Assembly: GCA_004028795.1 (NCBI GenBank)
Contig: SAIW01000022.1
Location: 21,370 to 85,369 of the forward strand
DNA from: Chitinophagaceae bacterium
GTDB lineage: Bacteria; Bacteroidota; Bacteroidia; Chitinophagales; Chitinophagaceae
Direction of reading: 5' to 3'
Length of the DNA stretch: 64,000 bases
Below the pieces are notes generated by a model. It searched no databases and was not told the DNA's origin. It worked only from the letters and a program-made list of their open reading frames with translations. Positions 1 through 7,703 of this stretch are shown in pieces (position 1 is the first letter of the stretch; each line of letters opens with the position of its first letter). A program made the translations under genes and the position numbers.

Positions 1-284
1 TGTACGTAAAATAAAATGACGGGACCAAAAAATAATGTTTGTTGAAACGGAAAATAAAATAAAAAATTTCTGCATGCTAAGCATTCTCTTCCGTCGTACC
101 AGCCTGCAAAACCAAGCATCCAAGGGCAGATATATAAAATAGCAAGCAGTAAAAAAAAGCTTAACCATTTATCGCTGCTTTTATCGTTAAGTAAACCTTT
201 TCTGTATAGTAAAATTGCATATACCAAACCATGTACAAAAAATATCAATAGTAAACCACTGTATTTATTAAAATAAAAAGGCAT
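1..284 (-). CDS. Membrane-bound AraC-type regulator, N-terminal part (cut by window edge)
   Basis: Reading the minus strand from the ATG at 284 gives 94 uninterrupted codons running off the window. It begins MPFYFNKYSGLLLIFFVHGL and continues with at least three hydrophobic stretches separated by short basic loops. A loop with WYDGRECLACRN and then FLFYFPFQQTLFFGPVI follows. This arrangement is typical of the multi-helix membrane sensor half of Bacteroidota AraC-family regulators, in which a C-terminal AraC DNA-binding domain follows about seven membrane helices. That DNA-binding half lies outside the window, so the family call is inference from the N-terminus only. The gene is transcribed away from leuS, with a hairpin terminator and a REP-like repeat in between. 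Confidence 0.6.
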   Translation of the reverse strand, partial: MPFYFNKYSGLLLIFFVHGLVYAILLYRKGLLNDKSSDKWLSFFLLLAILYICPWMLGFAGWYDGRECLACRNFLFYFPFQQTLFFGPVILFYV

Positions 285-298
285 AGTTGAAAATACGT

Positions 299-329
299 AA
301 AAAGCCTTTGTAATGTTACAAAGGCTTTT
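299..329 (-). terminator. Hairpin terminator downstream of leuS
   Basis: A perfect 14-bp inverted repeat (AAAAGCCTTTGTAA, two-base centre, TTACAAAGGCTTTT) has A-rich left and T-rich right edges, so it can act in both directions. On the minus strand it lies after leuS and just before the AraC-type gene. Confidence 0.7.
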
Positions 330-335
330 ATAAAA

Positions 336-445
336 TGTCATTTCGAGATTTGGTTCTTGCCAAACGAGAAATCTCATTAGTTTTTGTTAGAAGATTTCTC
401 AGGCACAGCCTGCCCCGACTTATTCGGGGAACTTTCGAAATGACG
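336..445. repeat. REP-like intergenic element, copy A
   Basis: The element is bounded by GTCATTTCGAGAT on the left and TTTCGAAATGAC on the right, which are near-inverted ends. Inside is AGATTTCTCAGGCACAGCCT followed by a CCCCGA...TCGGGG hairpin. Copies with the same ends and internal words occur at 3857-3976 and 43666-43746. No ORF is present. It resembles REP/MITE-type palindromic elements. Confidence 0.75.
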
Positions 446-450
446 TTCAA

Positions 451-471
451 TTCACGTTTCACTACTCACGA
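451..471. repeat. Degenerate heptanucleotide repeat next to the leuS stop
   Basis: Three 7-bp units (TTCACGT, TTCACTA, CTCACGA) lie directly after REP copy A, and the leuS stop codon at 477-479 follows within 8 bp. It belongs to the same 7-bp-period class seen inside several genes in the window. Confidence 0.5.
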
Positions 472-476
472 TTGCT

Positions 477-3400
477 TCACACTACCACATTAATCATTTT
501 GTTTTTTACGAAAATGAATTTCTTTACAGGTTTATCTTCTACCCATTTTTTTACTACATCATTTGCTAAAACAATTTGTTCAACCTGTTCTTGTGATGCA
601 TCTAATGCAATGTTGATATTGGTTCTTAATTTACCATTAATGCTTACCGGATATTCTTTAGCACTTTCTACCAAATACTGTGCATTAAAAGTGGGGTAAG
701 CAGCATCCAGAATGCTGTTGCTGTTACCCAATGCATGCCATAGCTCTTCTGAAATATGCGGTGCATAAGGAGCCAGCATAATTAACAAAGGTTCTAACAC
801 TTCTCGCTTATTGCATTTAGCATCAGCCAATTCATTTACACAAACCATAAAAGCACTCACCGCTGTATTGTAAGAAAAACGTTCTGTATCTTCTTCAATT
901 TTTTTAATGGCTTTGTGTAAGATTTTTAATTCTGCATCGGTAGCTTTTTCTTGATTCCAAACAGCCTCACCCCCCGCCCTCTCCGAAGGAGAGGGAGCTG
1001 ATGAACCCTCTTTGTAAAATAGTCTCCATAATTTTTTTAGGAAACGATGTACCCCTTCAATGCCTTTGGTATCCCAGGGTTTGCTTTGTTCAACAGGACC
1101 TAAAAACATTTCATACATACGGAAAGTATCAGCTCCGTATTTCTCAACCAAATCACTTGGGTCAACAGTGTTGAATTTCGATTTACTCATCTTTTCGATT
1201 TCATCACCACAGATATATGCTTCATTAAATAAAGCTTCCCCTAATAAAATGGCGTCTTTAAATTCTCCATTTCTCCATTTCTTGAATGCTTCTTTATCTA
1301 ATTCAAAGCCATCAACAATATTTACATCAACTCGTAATGGATTTATTGTTAAGCTATTTATTATATCAAATTCAACTTTCGATGATAAAATGAAATTATT
1401 TGGATTTTTTTCAAGCTCATTTTTTGTAATAATATTTAATTGATCAATAAATAAACCTGATTTTGCAGTAGCATCAAGATTTGTAGCGTGCCTTTTCGAC
1501 AAAAAAATATTTGGAATAATTCTACTCAAAAATGATGTGAATTGAAATAATAACTCTTTTTCGATAATTTGCCATTCATTTTCTATTAAAATATTTTTAT
1601 TGTAATATTCAAAAGCAGCTTCTTTATCACATTTTATTTGATATGAAATATTACCTAACCTATAAACAAACCTGCTGCTTCCCTGTATCATTCCTTGATT
1701 CACCAACTTTTTAAACGGTTCATCAAAACTAATATAACCTAAGTCGTACAAGGCTTTCGTCCACATACGGCTGTACAATAAATGTCCAACTGCATGTTCT
1801 GTTCCGCCAATATACACATCTACCTGATTCCAATAATCTGTTGCCTGTTTGCCGGCAAATTCATTTTCATTTTCGTTATCCATATAACGTAAAAAATACC
1901 AACTGCTGCCTGCATAACCAGGCATGGTGTTGGTTTCTAAAGCCCCTTTACCCCCTGAAGGGGGAATAAAATCTGCATCCTGAAATTGATAAATCCAATC
2001 AGGAATATTTGCAAGCGGACCTTCACCCTCAGGTCCGGGACTATACGTTTTTACTTCAGGTAATTCTAATGGTAATTTGTCTTCAGGTACAGGATAGGCA
2101 ACACCATCTTTCCAAACAATCGGGAATGGTTCGCCCCAATAACGTTGCCTGCTGAAAGCCGCATCCCGCATTTTATAATTTACTTTCTTCTTGCCAATAC
2201 CCATTTCAACCAGTTTATTCACCACAATTTCAATGGCATCTTTCATTATAATGCCATTTAAAAAATCGCTATTTTCTAAAGGCACTTCTTTGGTGGCATT
2301 GGCTTCTTCACCATTAAAATGTTTACCGATAATATTGGTGATGGGAATATTAAAATGTTTGGCAAATTTGAAATCTCTTTCATCGCCGCAAGGCACCGCC
2401 ATTATAGCTCCTGTGCCATAACCTGCCAACACATATTCTGAAATCCAGATAGGAATTTGTTTGCCGTTGAAAGGGTTAACAGCATACGCACCCGTAAATG
2501 CACCGGTAATTTTTTTCTCAGCCTGTCGTTCTCTATCGCTCCTACTTTTTACATAAGCAATGTATTCATCAACTGTTTGTTTTTGTTCGGCTGTGGTAAT
2601 ATGGTCAATCAAATCATGTTCGGGAGCAACCACCATAAAATCAACCCCGAAAATGGTATCGGGTCTTGTAGTGTACACTTTTAAAGTTTCCTCTGCATAA
2701 GTAACAGCAATTGAAACACTGGTGTGTATGATAGGACCTTTTTTTTCTTCTGTTACTTCATGTTCTTCACCCAATACAATTTTAAATTCAATTTCTGCTC
2801 CGGTACTTTTACCAATCCAGTTGGTTTGCATTTCTTTCATGGCATCGCTGAAATCCACTGTTTGCAAGCCTTGCAGCAATCTATCGGCATATTCAGTAAT
2901 GCGTAAATACCATTGACGTAATTTCTTTTTTACAACAGGGTGACCGCCACGTTCACTAACACCATTCACCACTTCATCATTAGCCAAAACAGTTCCTAAT
3001 GCTTCACACCAATTCACTTCGCCATAGCCACAATAAGCGAGGCGATATTCCATTAAAATGCTTTGTTGGGTAAATGCATCAAAAGTTTTCCATTCATCTG
3101 CTGTGAAAGTGTTTCCGGTTTCCGGTTTCCAGTTACCAGTTACCGGTAACTGGAAACCAGTATTGGGAATTTCATGATTTATATTACCTTCTTTTTCAAA
3201 TGTTTTTATTAGCTGTGTTATGCTTTCAGCCTTCTGTGTTTTGCGATTAAAATAAGCATTGAAGAGTTGTAAAAAAATCCATTGTGTCCATTTATAATAT
3301 TTCGGGTCGCAGGTTTTTACTTCTCTGTCCCAATCATAACAAAACCCAATTTTATCTAATTGTTTTCTGAAATTATTGATGTTGTTTTCAGTACTTACTG

Positions 3401-3689
3401 CCGGATGAATGCCATGCTCTATTGCATATTGTTCAGCAGGTAAGCCGAATGCATCATAACCCATAGGATGCAGTACATTAAAGCCTTTCAGCCTTTTAAA
3501 ACGGGCATAAATATCACTGGCTATATAACCCAACGGATGCCCCACATGCAAGCCAGCACCGCTTGGATAAGGAAACATATCCAACACATAATATTTAGGC
3601 TTTGGCGAAACATTCGCTACTTTATAAACTTTATTCTCAATCCAGTTCTGTTGCCATTTCTGTTCAATATCTCTGAAATTATATTCCAT
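477..3689 (-). CDS. leuS: Leucyl-tRNA synthetase, oversized
   Basis: Class I aminoacyl-tRNA synthetase that charges tRNA-Leu. The HIGH-type motif is in PYPSGAGLHVGHPLGY near residue 42, and the KMSKS loop is in EKMSKSKFNTVDP in the last third. The editing domain lies between, and the anticodon-binding region ends with KFIFVKNKMINVVV. At 1070 residues it is clearly longer than the roughly 900-960 usual for the family. Three of the extra segments coincide with repeat DNA: about residues 177-193 (heptad palindrome), 576-580 (C5-TGAA-G5 hairpin) and 899-905 (PSPSERAGGE-type hairpin). A further poorly conserved stretch follows GMIQG, around residues 725-830. The frame stays open throughout, so the gene looks functional. 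A long hairpin sits in its 5' leader. Confidence 0.97.
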   Translation of the reverse strand: MEYNFRDIEQKWQQNWIENKVYKVANVSPKPKYYVLDMFPYPSGAGLHVGHPLGYIASDIYARFKRLKGFNVLHPMGYDAFGLPAEQYAIEHGIHPAVSTENNINNFRKQLDKIGFCYDWDREVKTCDPKYYKWTQWIFLQLFNAYFNRKTQKAESITQLIKTFEKEGNINHEIPNTGFQLPVTGNWKPETGNTFTADEWKTFDAFTQQSILMEYRLAYCGYGEVNWCEALGTVLANDEVVNGVSERGGHPVVKKKLRQWYLRITEYADRLLQGLQTVDFSDAMKEMQTNWIGKSTGAEIEFKIVLGEEHEVTEEKKGPIIHTSVSIAVTYAEETLKVYTTRPDTIFGVDFMVVAPEHDLIDHITTAEQKQTVDEYIAYVKSRSDRERQAEKKITGAFTGAYAVNPFNGKQIPIWISEYVLAGYGTGAIMAVPCGDERDFKFAKHFNIPITNIIGKHFNGEEANATKEVPLENSDFLNGIIMKDAIEIVVNKLVEMGIGKKKVNYKMRDAAFSRQRYWGEPFPIVWKDGVAYPVPEDKLPLELPEVKTYSPGPEGEGPLANIPDWIYQFQDADFIPPSGGKGALETNTMPGYAGSSWYFLRYMDNENENEFAGKQATDYWNQVDVYIGGTEHAVGHLLYSRMWTKALYDLGYISFDEPFKKLVNQGMIQGSSRFVYRLGNISYQIKCDKEAAFEYYNKNILIENEWQIIEKELLFQFTSFLSRIIPNIFLSKRHATNLDATAKSGLFIDQLNIITKNELEKNPNNFILSSKVEFDIINSLTINPLRVDVNIVDGFELDKEAFKKWRNGEFKDAILLGEALFNEAYICGDEIEKMSKSKFNTVDPSDLVEKYGADTFRMYEMFLGPVEQSKPWDTKGIEGVHRFLKKLWRLFYKEGSSAPSPSERAGGEAVWNQEKATDAELKILHKAIKKIEEDTERFSYNTAVSAFMVCVNELADAKCNKREVLEPLLIMLAPYAPHISEELWHALGNSNSILDAAYPTFNAQYLVESAKEYPVSINGKLRTNINIALDASQEQVEQIVLANDVVKKWVEDKPVKKFIFVKNKMINVVV
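977..995. repeat. GC-rich hairpin element inside leuS (PSPSER type)
   Basis: The arms CCCTCTCC and GGAGAGGG flank GAA, preceded by CCTCACCCCCCG. The element is read in-frame within leuS and gives the peptide PSPSERAGGE. A closely related copy lies in purD at 18934-18950. Confidence 0.7.
1951..1964. repeat. GC-rich hairpin element inside leuS (C5-TGAA-G5)
   Basis: The perfect arms CCCCC and GGGGG surround TGAA, with AGCCCCTTTA just before. It is read in-frame in leuS as PPSGGKGA, in a stretch (about residues 565-585) where I would expect the family to be shorter. Confidence 0.6.
3111..3159. repeat. Seven-unit heptanucleotide palindromic repeat inside leuS
   Basis: Seven consecutive 7-bp units are present: GTTTCCG twice, GTTTCCA, GTTACCA, GTTACCG, GTAACTG and GAAACCA. 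The centre CCAGTTACCGGTAACTGG is a perfect 18-bp palindrome. It codes in-frame for a segment of LeuS between the first catalytic half and the rest of the catalytic domain. Confidence 0.8.
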
Positions 3690-3697
3690 TATTTGAT

Positions 3698-3764
3698 GAA
3701 TAGTGAATAATGAATAACGAATAATGTTATAAAAGACTTGACATTATTCGTTATTCATTATTCA
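3698..3764. repeat. Large heptad-based hairpin in the leuS leader
   Basis: The left arm has four 7-bp units of the type GAATAAT/GAATAAC and the right arm is their reverse complement. This gives about 23 perfectly paired bases around a 15-base loop. It starts 9 bp upstream of the leuS ATG, so in leuS mRNA it would fold right before the ribosome landing site. Confidence 0.8.
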
Positions 3765-3813
3765 TTGTTAATTATTTACAAGTCCGCAAAAATCGGGTTT
3801 CTGTAATAAAAAT

Positions 3814-3835
3814 GTCGCCTTATTTAAGAGGCAAC
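3814..3835 (-). terminator. Probable terminator after the CstB-like gene
   Basis: On the minus strand GTTGCCTC and GGCGAC arms form an 8-bp stem with one mismatch, followed by ATTTTTATT. It lies downstream of the persulfide dioxygenase gene and upstream of leuS. Confidence 0.5.
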
Positions 3836-3856
3836 ATTTAATATTTTTTGAATTAA

Positions 3857-3976
3857 GTCATTGCGAGATTGTCCCGAAGTATCGAGATTGCCCAACGTGG
3901 CAATCTCATTGCTATTTAAATGAAGATTTCTCAGGCACAGCCTGCCCCGAATTATTCGGGGAACCTTCGAAATGAC
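3857..3976. repeat. REP-like intergenic element, copy B
   Basis: It starts GTCATTGCGAGATTG and ends CCTTCGAAATGAC. It shares the block AGATTTCTCAGGCACAGCCT and the CCCCGA...TCGGGG hairpin with copy A. It sits between the CstB-like gene and leuS, and the 3' end of the element is 11 bp from the stop codon of the former. Confidence 0.75.
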
Positions 3977-3986
3977 GATAAGAAAA

Positions 3987-5402
3987 CTAATTCAATGCCT
4001 CAACTGTTTTCTCAATGGTAAACCTGTTATTCAACTCTTTTATTTTACCCCAACCGCCAACAATATTGCGTAAATTATGAATGCCTTCTTTTTTCATAAT
4101 AGAGGCTGCAATTACACTTCTGTAACCACCGGCACAATGCACATAAATATTATGATTATCTTCCAAATCGCTTAATACCGTTGCATCGGTCATATCACCT
4201 AAAGGAATGTTGATAGCTTGTTTTAAATGACCGTCAGCAAATTCGGTTTCTTTTCTTACATCAACCACAATTAAGTTTTCATCAAAAGGAATATCCATTG
4301 CCAGTTCATCAGCTTCCACATCAATAATCATATCAACTTCTTCTCCTGCATTTTTCCATGCCTCAAAACTACCGTTTAAGTAACCTGCAAATTGCTCAAA
4401 ACCAACACGGGCAAGGCGTACAACAGTTTCTTTTTCTTTGCCCGGTTCGGTAACAAGCAATAGTGTTTTATTGAATGATAATATACTTCCTGCCCATTCA
4501 GCAAATCTTCCTTCTAAACCAATAAAAATTGAATTCGGAATAAAGCCTTGTGTAAACTCAGCAGCAGTACGGGTATCTAAAATAATTACAGCATCATCTT
4601 TTGCTTTTTCTTTAAAGGCTTCAATACTTAATGCCTGTAAGCCATTTTGTAAAACAGTATCTAAACTTTCATAACCTTCTTTATTAATTTTTGCATTAAC
4701 AGGAAAGTATTGCGGAGGCGTTGCTAAACCTTCTGTAACGGCTTTTATAAATTCCTCTTTTGTTTGCGGTTGCAGAGCGTAATTGGTTTTCTTTTGCTCG
4801 CCGATAGTGCTGTATGTTTCAGGGCCTAAATTTTTACCGCAACTGCTGCCTGCACCATGAGCCGGATACATAATAACTTCATCTGCCAACGGCATTATTT
4901 TTTGCTGAAGGCTATCGAATAACATGCCTGCTAAATCTTCAATCGTTAAATCTGCACCTTTTTGGGCAAGGTCTGGCCTACCTACATCACCCACAAATAA
5001 AGTATCTCCCGTAAAAACAGCATGGGCTTTTTGGTTCTCATCTTTCAATAAAAAACAACTGCTTTCTAAAGTATGGCCGGGTGTATGTAATACTTCAATG
5101 GATATATTACCCAAAGAAAAAGTTTCTCCGTCTTTTGCAACGTGCACAGGAAGCTTGGTTACAGTATCGGGACCATAAACAATGGTAGCACCTGTTGCAG
5201 CAGCAAGGTCTAAATGGCCGCTTACAAAATCTGCATGAAAATGAGTTTCAAAAATGTATTTAATAGTTGTTTTACGGGTATTAATAATTTGCAGGTATTC
5301 GTCAATATCACGCATTGGGTCTACAATAGCAGCTTCGCCGTTGCTTTCAATATAATAAGCAGCTTCACTTAAACAGCCTGTATAAAGTTGTTGTATAAAC
5401 AT
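3987..5402 (-). CDS. Persulfide dioxygenase-rhodanese fusion (CstB-like)
   Basis: A 471-residue cytoplasmic enzyme for sulfide/persulfide detoxification. The N-terminal metallo-beta-lactamase domain (about 1-245) carries the metal motif THFHADFVSGH (H54, H56, D58, H63), TPGHT and FTGDTLFVGDVGRPDL. Two rhodanese domains follow. The first (about 270-360) has no cysteine at the active position (LLLVTEPG), so it is a pseudo-rhodanese. The second (about 370-470) has the active loop CAGGYRS with C423. This order (dioxygenase, inactive rhodanese, active rhodanese) matches CstB of staphylococci, which oxidises low-molecular-weight persulfides and makes thiosulfate. An ArsR-family gene lies directly upstream on the same strand, a usual arrangement for persulfide-responsive control. 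The exact substrate is inferred. Confidence 0.88.
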   Translation of the reverse strand: MFIQQLYTGCLSEAAYYIESNGEAAIVDPMRDIDEYLQIINTRKTTIKYIFETHFHADFVSGHLDLAAATGATIVYGPDTVTKLPVHVAKDGETFSLGNISIEVLHTPGHTLESSCFLLKDENQKAHAVFTGDTLFVGDVGRPDLAQKGADLTIEDLAGMLFDSLQQKIMPLADEVIMYPAHGAGSSCGKNLGPETYSTIGEQKKTNYALQPQTKEEFIKAVTEGLATPPQYFPVNAKINKEGYESLDTVLQNGLQALSIEAFKEKAKDDAVIILDTRTAAEFTQGFIPNSIFIGLEGRFAEWAGSILSFNKTLLLVTEPGKEKETVVRLARVGFEQFAGYLNGSFEAWKNAGEEVDMIIDVEADELAMDIPFDENLIVVDVRKETEFADGHLKQAINIPLGDMTDATVLSDLEDNHNIYVHCAGGYRSVIAASIMKKEGIHNLRNIVGGWGKIKELNNRFTIEKTVEALN

Positions 5403-5469
5403 GAAAACATTTTTAGCAAAGATAGGCTGCTAAAGGCTTACCGATGGTTTCGTGAAATGGAATAATAAA

Positions 5470-5495
5470 AAAAGCCCTGCATTAGCAAGGCTTTT
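5470..5495 (-). terminator. Terminator between arsR-type gene and CstB-like gene
   Basis: The arms AAAAGCC and GGCTTTT enclose CTGCATTAGCAA, which pairs partly (TGC/GCA). It lies 20 bp after the regulator stop codon and would separate it, at least partly, from the dioxygenase gene. Confidence 0.65.
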
Positions 5496-5514
5496 AGAAA
5501 GTTGAACTTGAAGA

Positions 5515-5853
5515 CTACTTAATTAAGTTGTCAACAAATTTGATTAACTCAGCACAGTTTTCATAATTAACTGTGTAGAAAATGAATTTTCCTTCGCGAG
5601 TTGCAGTTACTAAACCTGCACGTCTTAAAATAGCTAAATGCTGAGAAGCAACTGATTGTTCAATACGTAACTTCTTGTAAACAGTTGTTACGATTGTTTT
5701 CTTGTTGTCGTCAATGTACTTTAAGATTTGTTGACGAAGCTTGTGATTTAAAGCTCTTAACACTAAAGCAGCTTTTTTGCTTTTGTGTAAATCGAACTTC
5801 ACTACTGGTTTGCTGTTTGCTAAAGCAAATTCAAGTTGTTTTTCTTTTGACAT
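5515..5853 (-). CDS. ArsR-family winged-helix regulator
   Basis: A 112-residue one-domain repressor. The region from ALVLRALNHKLRQQILKYI to the end is the ArsR winged helix, with the recognition helix in VASQHLAILRRAGLVTATRE and the wing in GKFIFYTV. The only cysteine is C104 or thereabouts in NYENCAEL. The two-cysteine persulfide sensor of SqrR/BigR and the metal-binding CxCxxC of ArsR are therefore absent, and the inducer cannot be read from sequence. It precedes the CstB-like gene on the same strand, which suggests it controls sulfur stress genes. An A/T-rich 78-bp gap separates it from tsaB. Confidence 0.85.
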   Translation of the reverse strand: MSKEKQLEFALANSKPVVKFDLHKSKKAALVLRALNHKLRQQILKYIDDNKKTIVTTVYKKLRIEQSVASQHLAILRRAGLVTATREGKFIFYTVNYENCAELIKFVDNLIK

Positions 5854-5931
5854 TTTTTCACTAATTGAGTGGTTAACAAAAAGGTGCTGCTAAGGTAAGC
5901 GTATTCAGTAAATGAATACATATTTTTTCTG

Positions 5932-6627
5932 TCAAATTAGTTTTTTTGCAAGTGTGTAAAACTCTTTCAGGTAAAACGGTTCGCTGTAGGCAAGGTCTGA
6001 AAATGCAGCTTTTTGATACTGCTGTAGAGAAAGCGAAACCATAGAAGCTGCACTGTGATTGAATTTGCTGAAAATTGAGTTGGGGTTGGTAAGTATATTT
6101 TCACACTTACCGCTGCCGCTGCCAAAGAAAATGATGGGTTGATTGTTTAATAATTCACTGAAAGAATTTTCATTAATTTTTAAGGCTTGCGGGGCTACAA
6201 CAACGTGCAGATTTGTAGTATAAACAGCCGCAAATACATCCATACGCCTTGCATCAATCATAGGGCAGAAGAGTAAATTGTCATTAATACTGTTATTTTT
6301 TTCATACTCAGCTATACAGCCCCAAGCCATTATTTCTAACGTATTCAATAATAGTAAAGGCTTATTTAAAGCAAAGCATAAACCTTTAGCAGAAGATAAA
6401 CCTACTCTTAAACCGGTATAACTGCCCGGTCCGTTTGAAACTGCCACAGCATCTATTTCATTTAGTGTGTATCCTGTTTCTTCAGCTATTTTCTTTATGG
6501 CAGGTTGTAAGAATGAAGCATGATTTTTTTGCTCCTTATTGCTTACAAGCATTAAAATTTCTTCATCTTTAGCCAAACAAACCGAAGCAAATTCTGTAGC
6601 GGTATCTATATTTAAAATTAAAGGCAT
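5932..6627 (-). CDS. tsaB: tRNA threonylcarbamoyladenosine biosynthesis protein TsaB
   Basis: A 231-residue ASKHA-fold partner of TsaD/TsaE that is needed for the t6A37 modification of ANN-decoding tRNAs. The start MPLILNIDTATEFASVCLA and the motif VSNGPGSYTGLRVGLSSAKG are the two signature regions of the YeaZ/TsaB family. The C-terminal half is poorly conserved, as usual. It lies 5 bp after the preceding minus-strand gene (start of tsaB 6627, stop of that gene 6633), so the two are probably co-transcribed. Confidence 0.95.
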   Translation of the reverse strand: MPLILNIDTATEFASVCLAKDEEILMLVSNKEQKNHASFLQPAIKKIAEETGYTLNEIDAVAVSNGPGSYTGLRVGLSSAKGLCFALNKPLLLLNTLEIMAWGCIAEYEKNNSINDNLLFCPMIDARRMDVFAAVYTTNLHVVVAPQALKINENSFSELLNNQPIIFFGSGSGKCENILTNPNSIFSKFNHSAASMVSLSLQQYQKAAFSDLAYSEPFYLKEFYTLAKKLI

Positions 6628-6632
6628 TTGAA

Positions 6633-7238
6633 TCAGGCTATTGATTTTAATTCTTCTGTTAATTTTTCTGATAGAATATATCTATTGTCGTTTATGCTTA
6701 ACGTTTTCAATAATAAATAAACATTGGGTAAGCCTAATTTATTACACCACTCAAAAGGCCCGAAAGGATAATTAGTGCCCAGCTTCATAGCAATATCAAT
6801 TGCTTCTTTCGTGCTTACATTGTCCTGTAAAGCAAAATAAGCTTCGTTAATAATCATAGCAATTATACGGGCAGCAATAAAGCCGGGTTCATCTGCTGTT
6901 AATTGATAATTCCATCCCAATGCATTCATAACTTCCTTTAAAACCGCTTCTTTATTTATGCCGGCAACTTCAATAATATTTCTTTTTAAAAAACCATTCC
7001 AGGCATTCAACCTTATATAGTTATCAGGCAATTCTTTGCAGGTTGTAATAACAGCGTTTACAAATACGGGTTTGTAAGAAATATTATTAAATGATGCTCC
7101 GTTTCTTTCAAACAATAAATCAAAATAAACATCTGCTTCCGCAGCAACATCGTTCCAGATTATTTCTATATCTGCATTAAAGCCTTTGTACAGCCATTCT
7201 TCTTTCTGTTCATTATTTGCAATTACTGCTATTTTCAT
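6633..7238 (-). CDS. 3-hydroxyacyl-CoA dehydrogenase-like protein, degenerate
   Basis: A 201-residue protein if started at the ATG at 7238 (MKIAVIANNEQKE), preceded by AAGAGG. A TTG start at 7262 would add eight residues and is less likely. The C-terminal half (about 110-185) has the 3HCDH C-terminal helical domain: EPGFIAARIIAMIINEAYFA, then EAIDIAMKLGTNYPFGPFEW. The N-terminal half is short, lacks the GxGxxG dinucleotide motif, and lacks the catalytic His region of true 3-hydroxyacyl-CoA dehydrogenases. It is therefore probably not an active dehydrogenase; a binding or regulatory role is possible. It forms a probable two-gene unit with tsaB. Confidence 0.7.
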   Translation of the reverse strand: MKIAVIANNEQKEEWLYKGFNADIEIIWNDVAAEADVYFDLLFERNGASFNNISYKPVFVNAVITTCKELPDNYIRLNAWNGFLKRNIIEVAGINKEAVLKEVMNALGWNYQLTADEPGFIAARIIAMIINEAYFALQDNVSTKEAIDIAMKLGTNYPFGPFEWCNKLGLPNVYLLLKTLSINDNRYILSEKLTEELKSIA

Positions 7239-7316
7239 GCTGTGTTTTTTTGCCTCTTGCAAATGTAAGTTGGCTGATTAATGGAAATGCAGTTATTTGC
7301 TTTAAAATACAATACC

Positions 7317-7703
7317 ATGTCTAAGCAAATTATTAAAACAGATAAAGCTCCGGCACCCATCGGCCCATACAATCAGGCTGTAATTGCTAATGGATTTTTA
7401 TTTATCAGCGGACAAGTTGCTATTGACCCTGCAACTAATGAAGTAATTAAAGGCACTGTAAAAGAAGAAACTCATCAGGTAATGAAAAACCTGAAAGCTA
7501 TTTTAGATGAGGCGAAAATTACTTTCGATCATATTAGTAAAACAACCATTTTCTTAAGCGATATGGCTTTGTTTGCTGAAGTAAATGAAGTATACGGAAG
7601 CTATTTCAACGGAGATTACCCTGCCCGTGAAACTGTTGCTGTGAAAGGCCTTCCGAAGAATGTGAATGTTGAAATAAGTATGACGGCTGTTATGGAATTA
7701 TAA
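7317..7703 (+). CDS. ridA: RidA-family enamine/imine deaminase
   Basis: A 128-residue protein from the ATG at 7317 (MSKQIIKTDKAPAPIGPYNQ), the usual length and start for the family. An ATG at 7281 would add 12 unrelated residues. RidA hydrolyses reactive 2-aminoacrylate-type enamines made by PLP enzymes and acts as a trimer. The family motifs are visible: APIGPYNQA, FISGQVAIDP, and near the C-terminus PARETVAVKGLPKNVNVEI with the conserved Arg that holds the substrate carboxylate. Its end overlaps the end of the convergent epimerase gene by 6 bp. Confidence 0.93.
   Translation: MSKQIIKTDKAPAPIGPYNQAVIANGFLFISGQVAIDPATNEVIKGTVKEETHQVMKNLKAILDEAKITFDHISKTTIFLSDMALFAEVNEVYGSYFNGDYPARETVAVKGLPKNVNVEISMTAVMEL

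Noticed and set aside
7281..7316. Longer RidA start at 7281
   Set aside because: The extra 12 residues are unlike the family; the ATG at 7317 gives the standard MSKQIIKT start.
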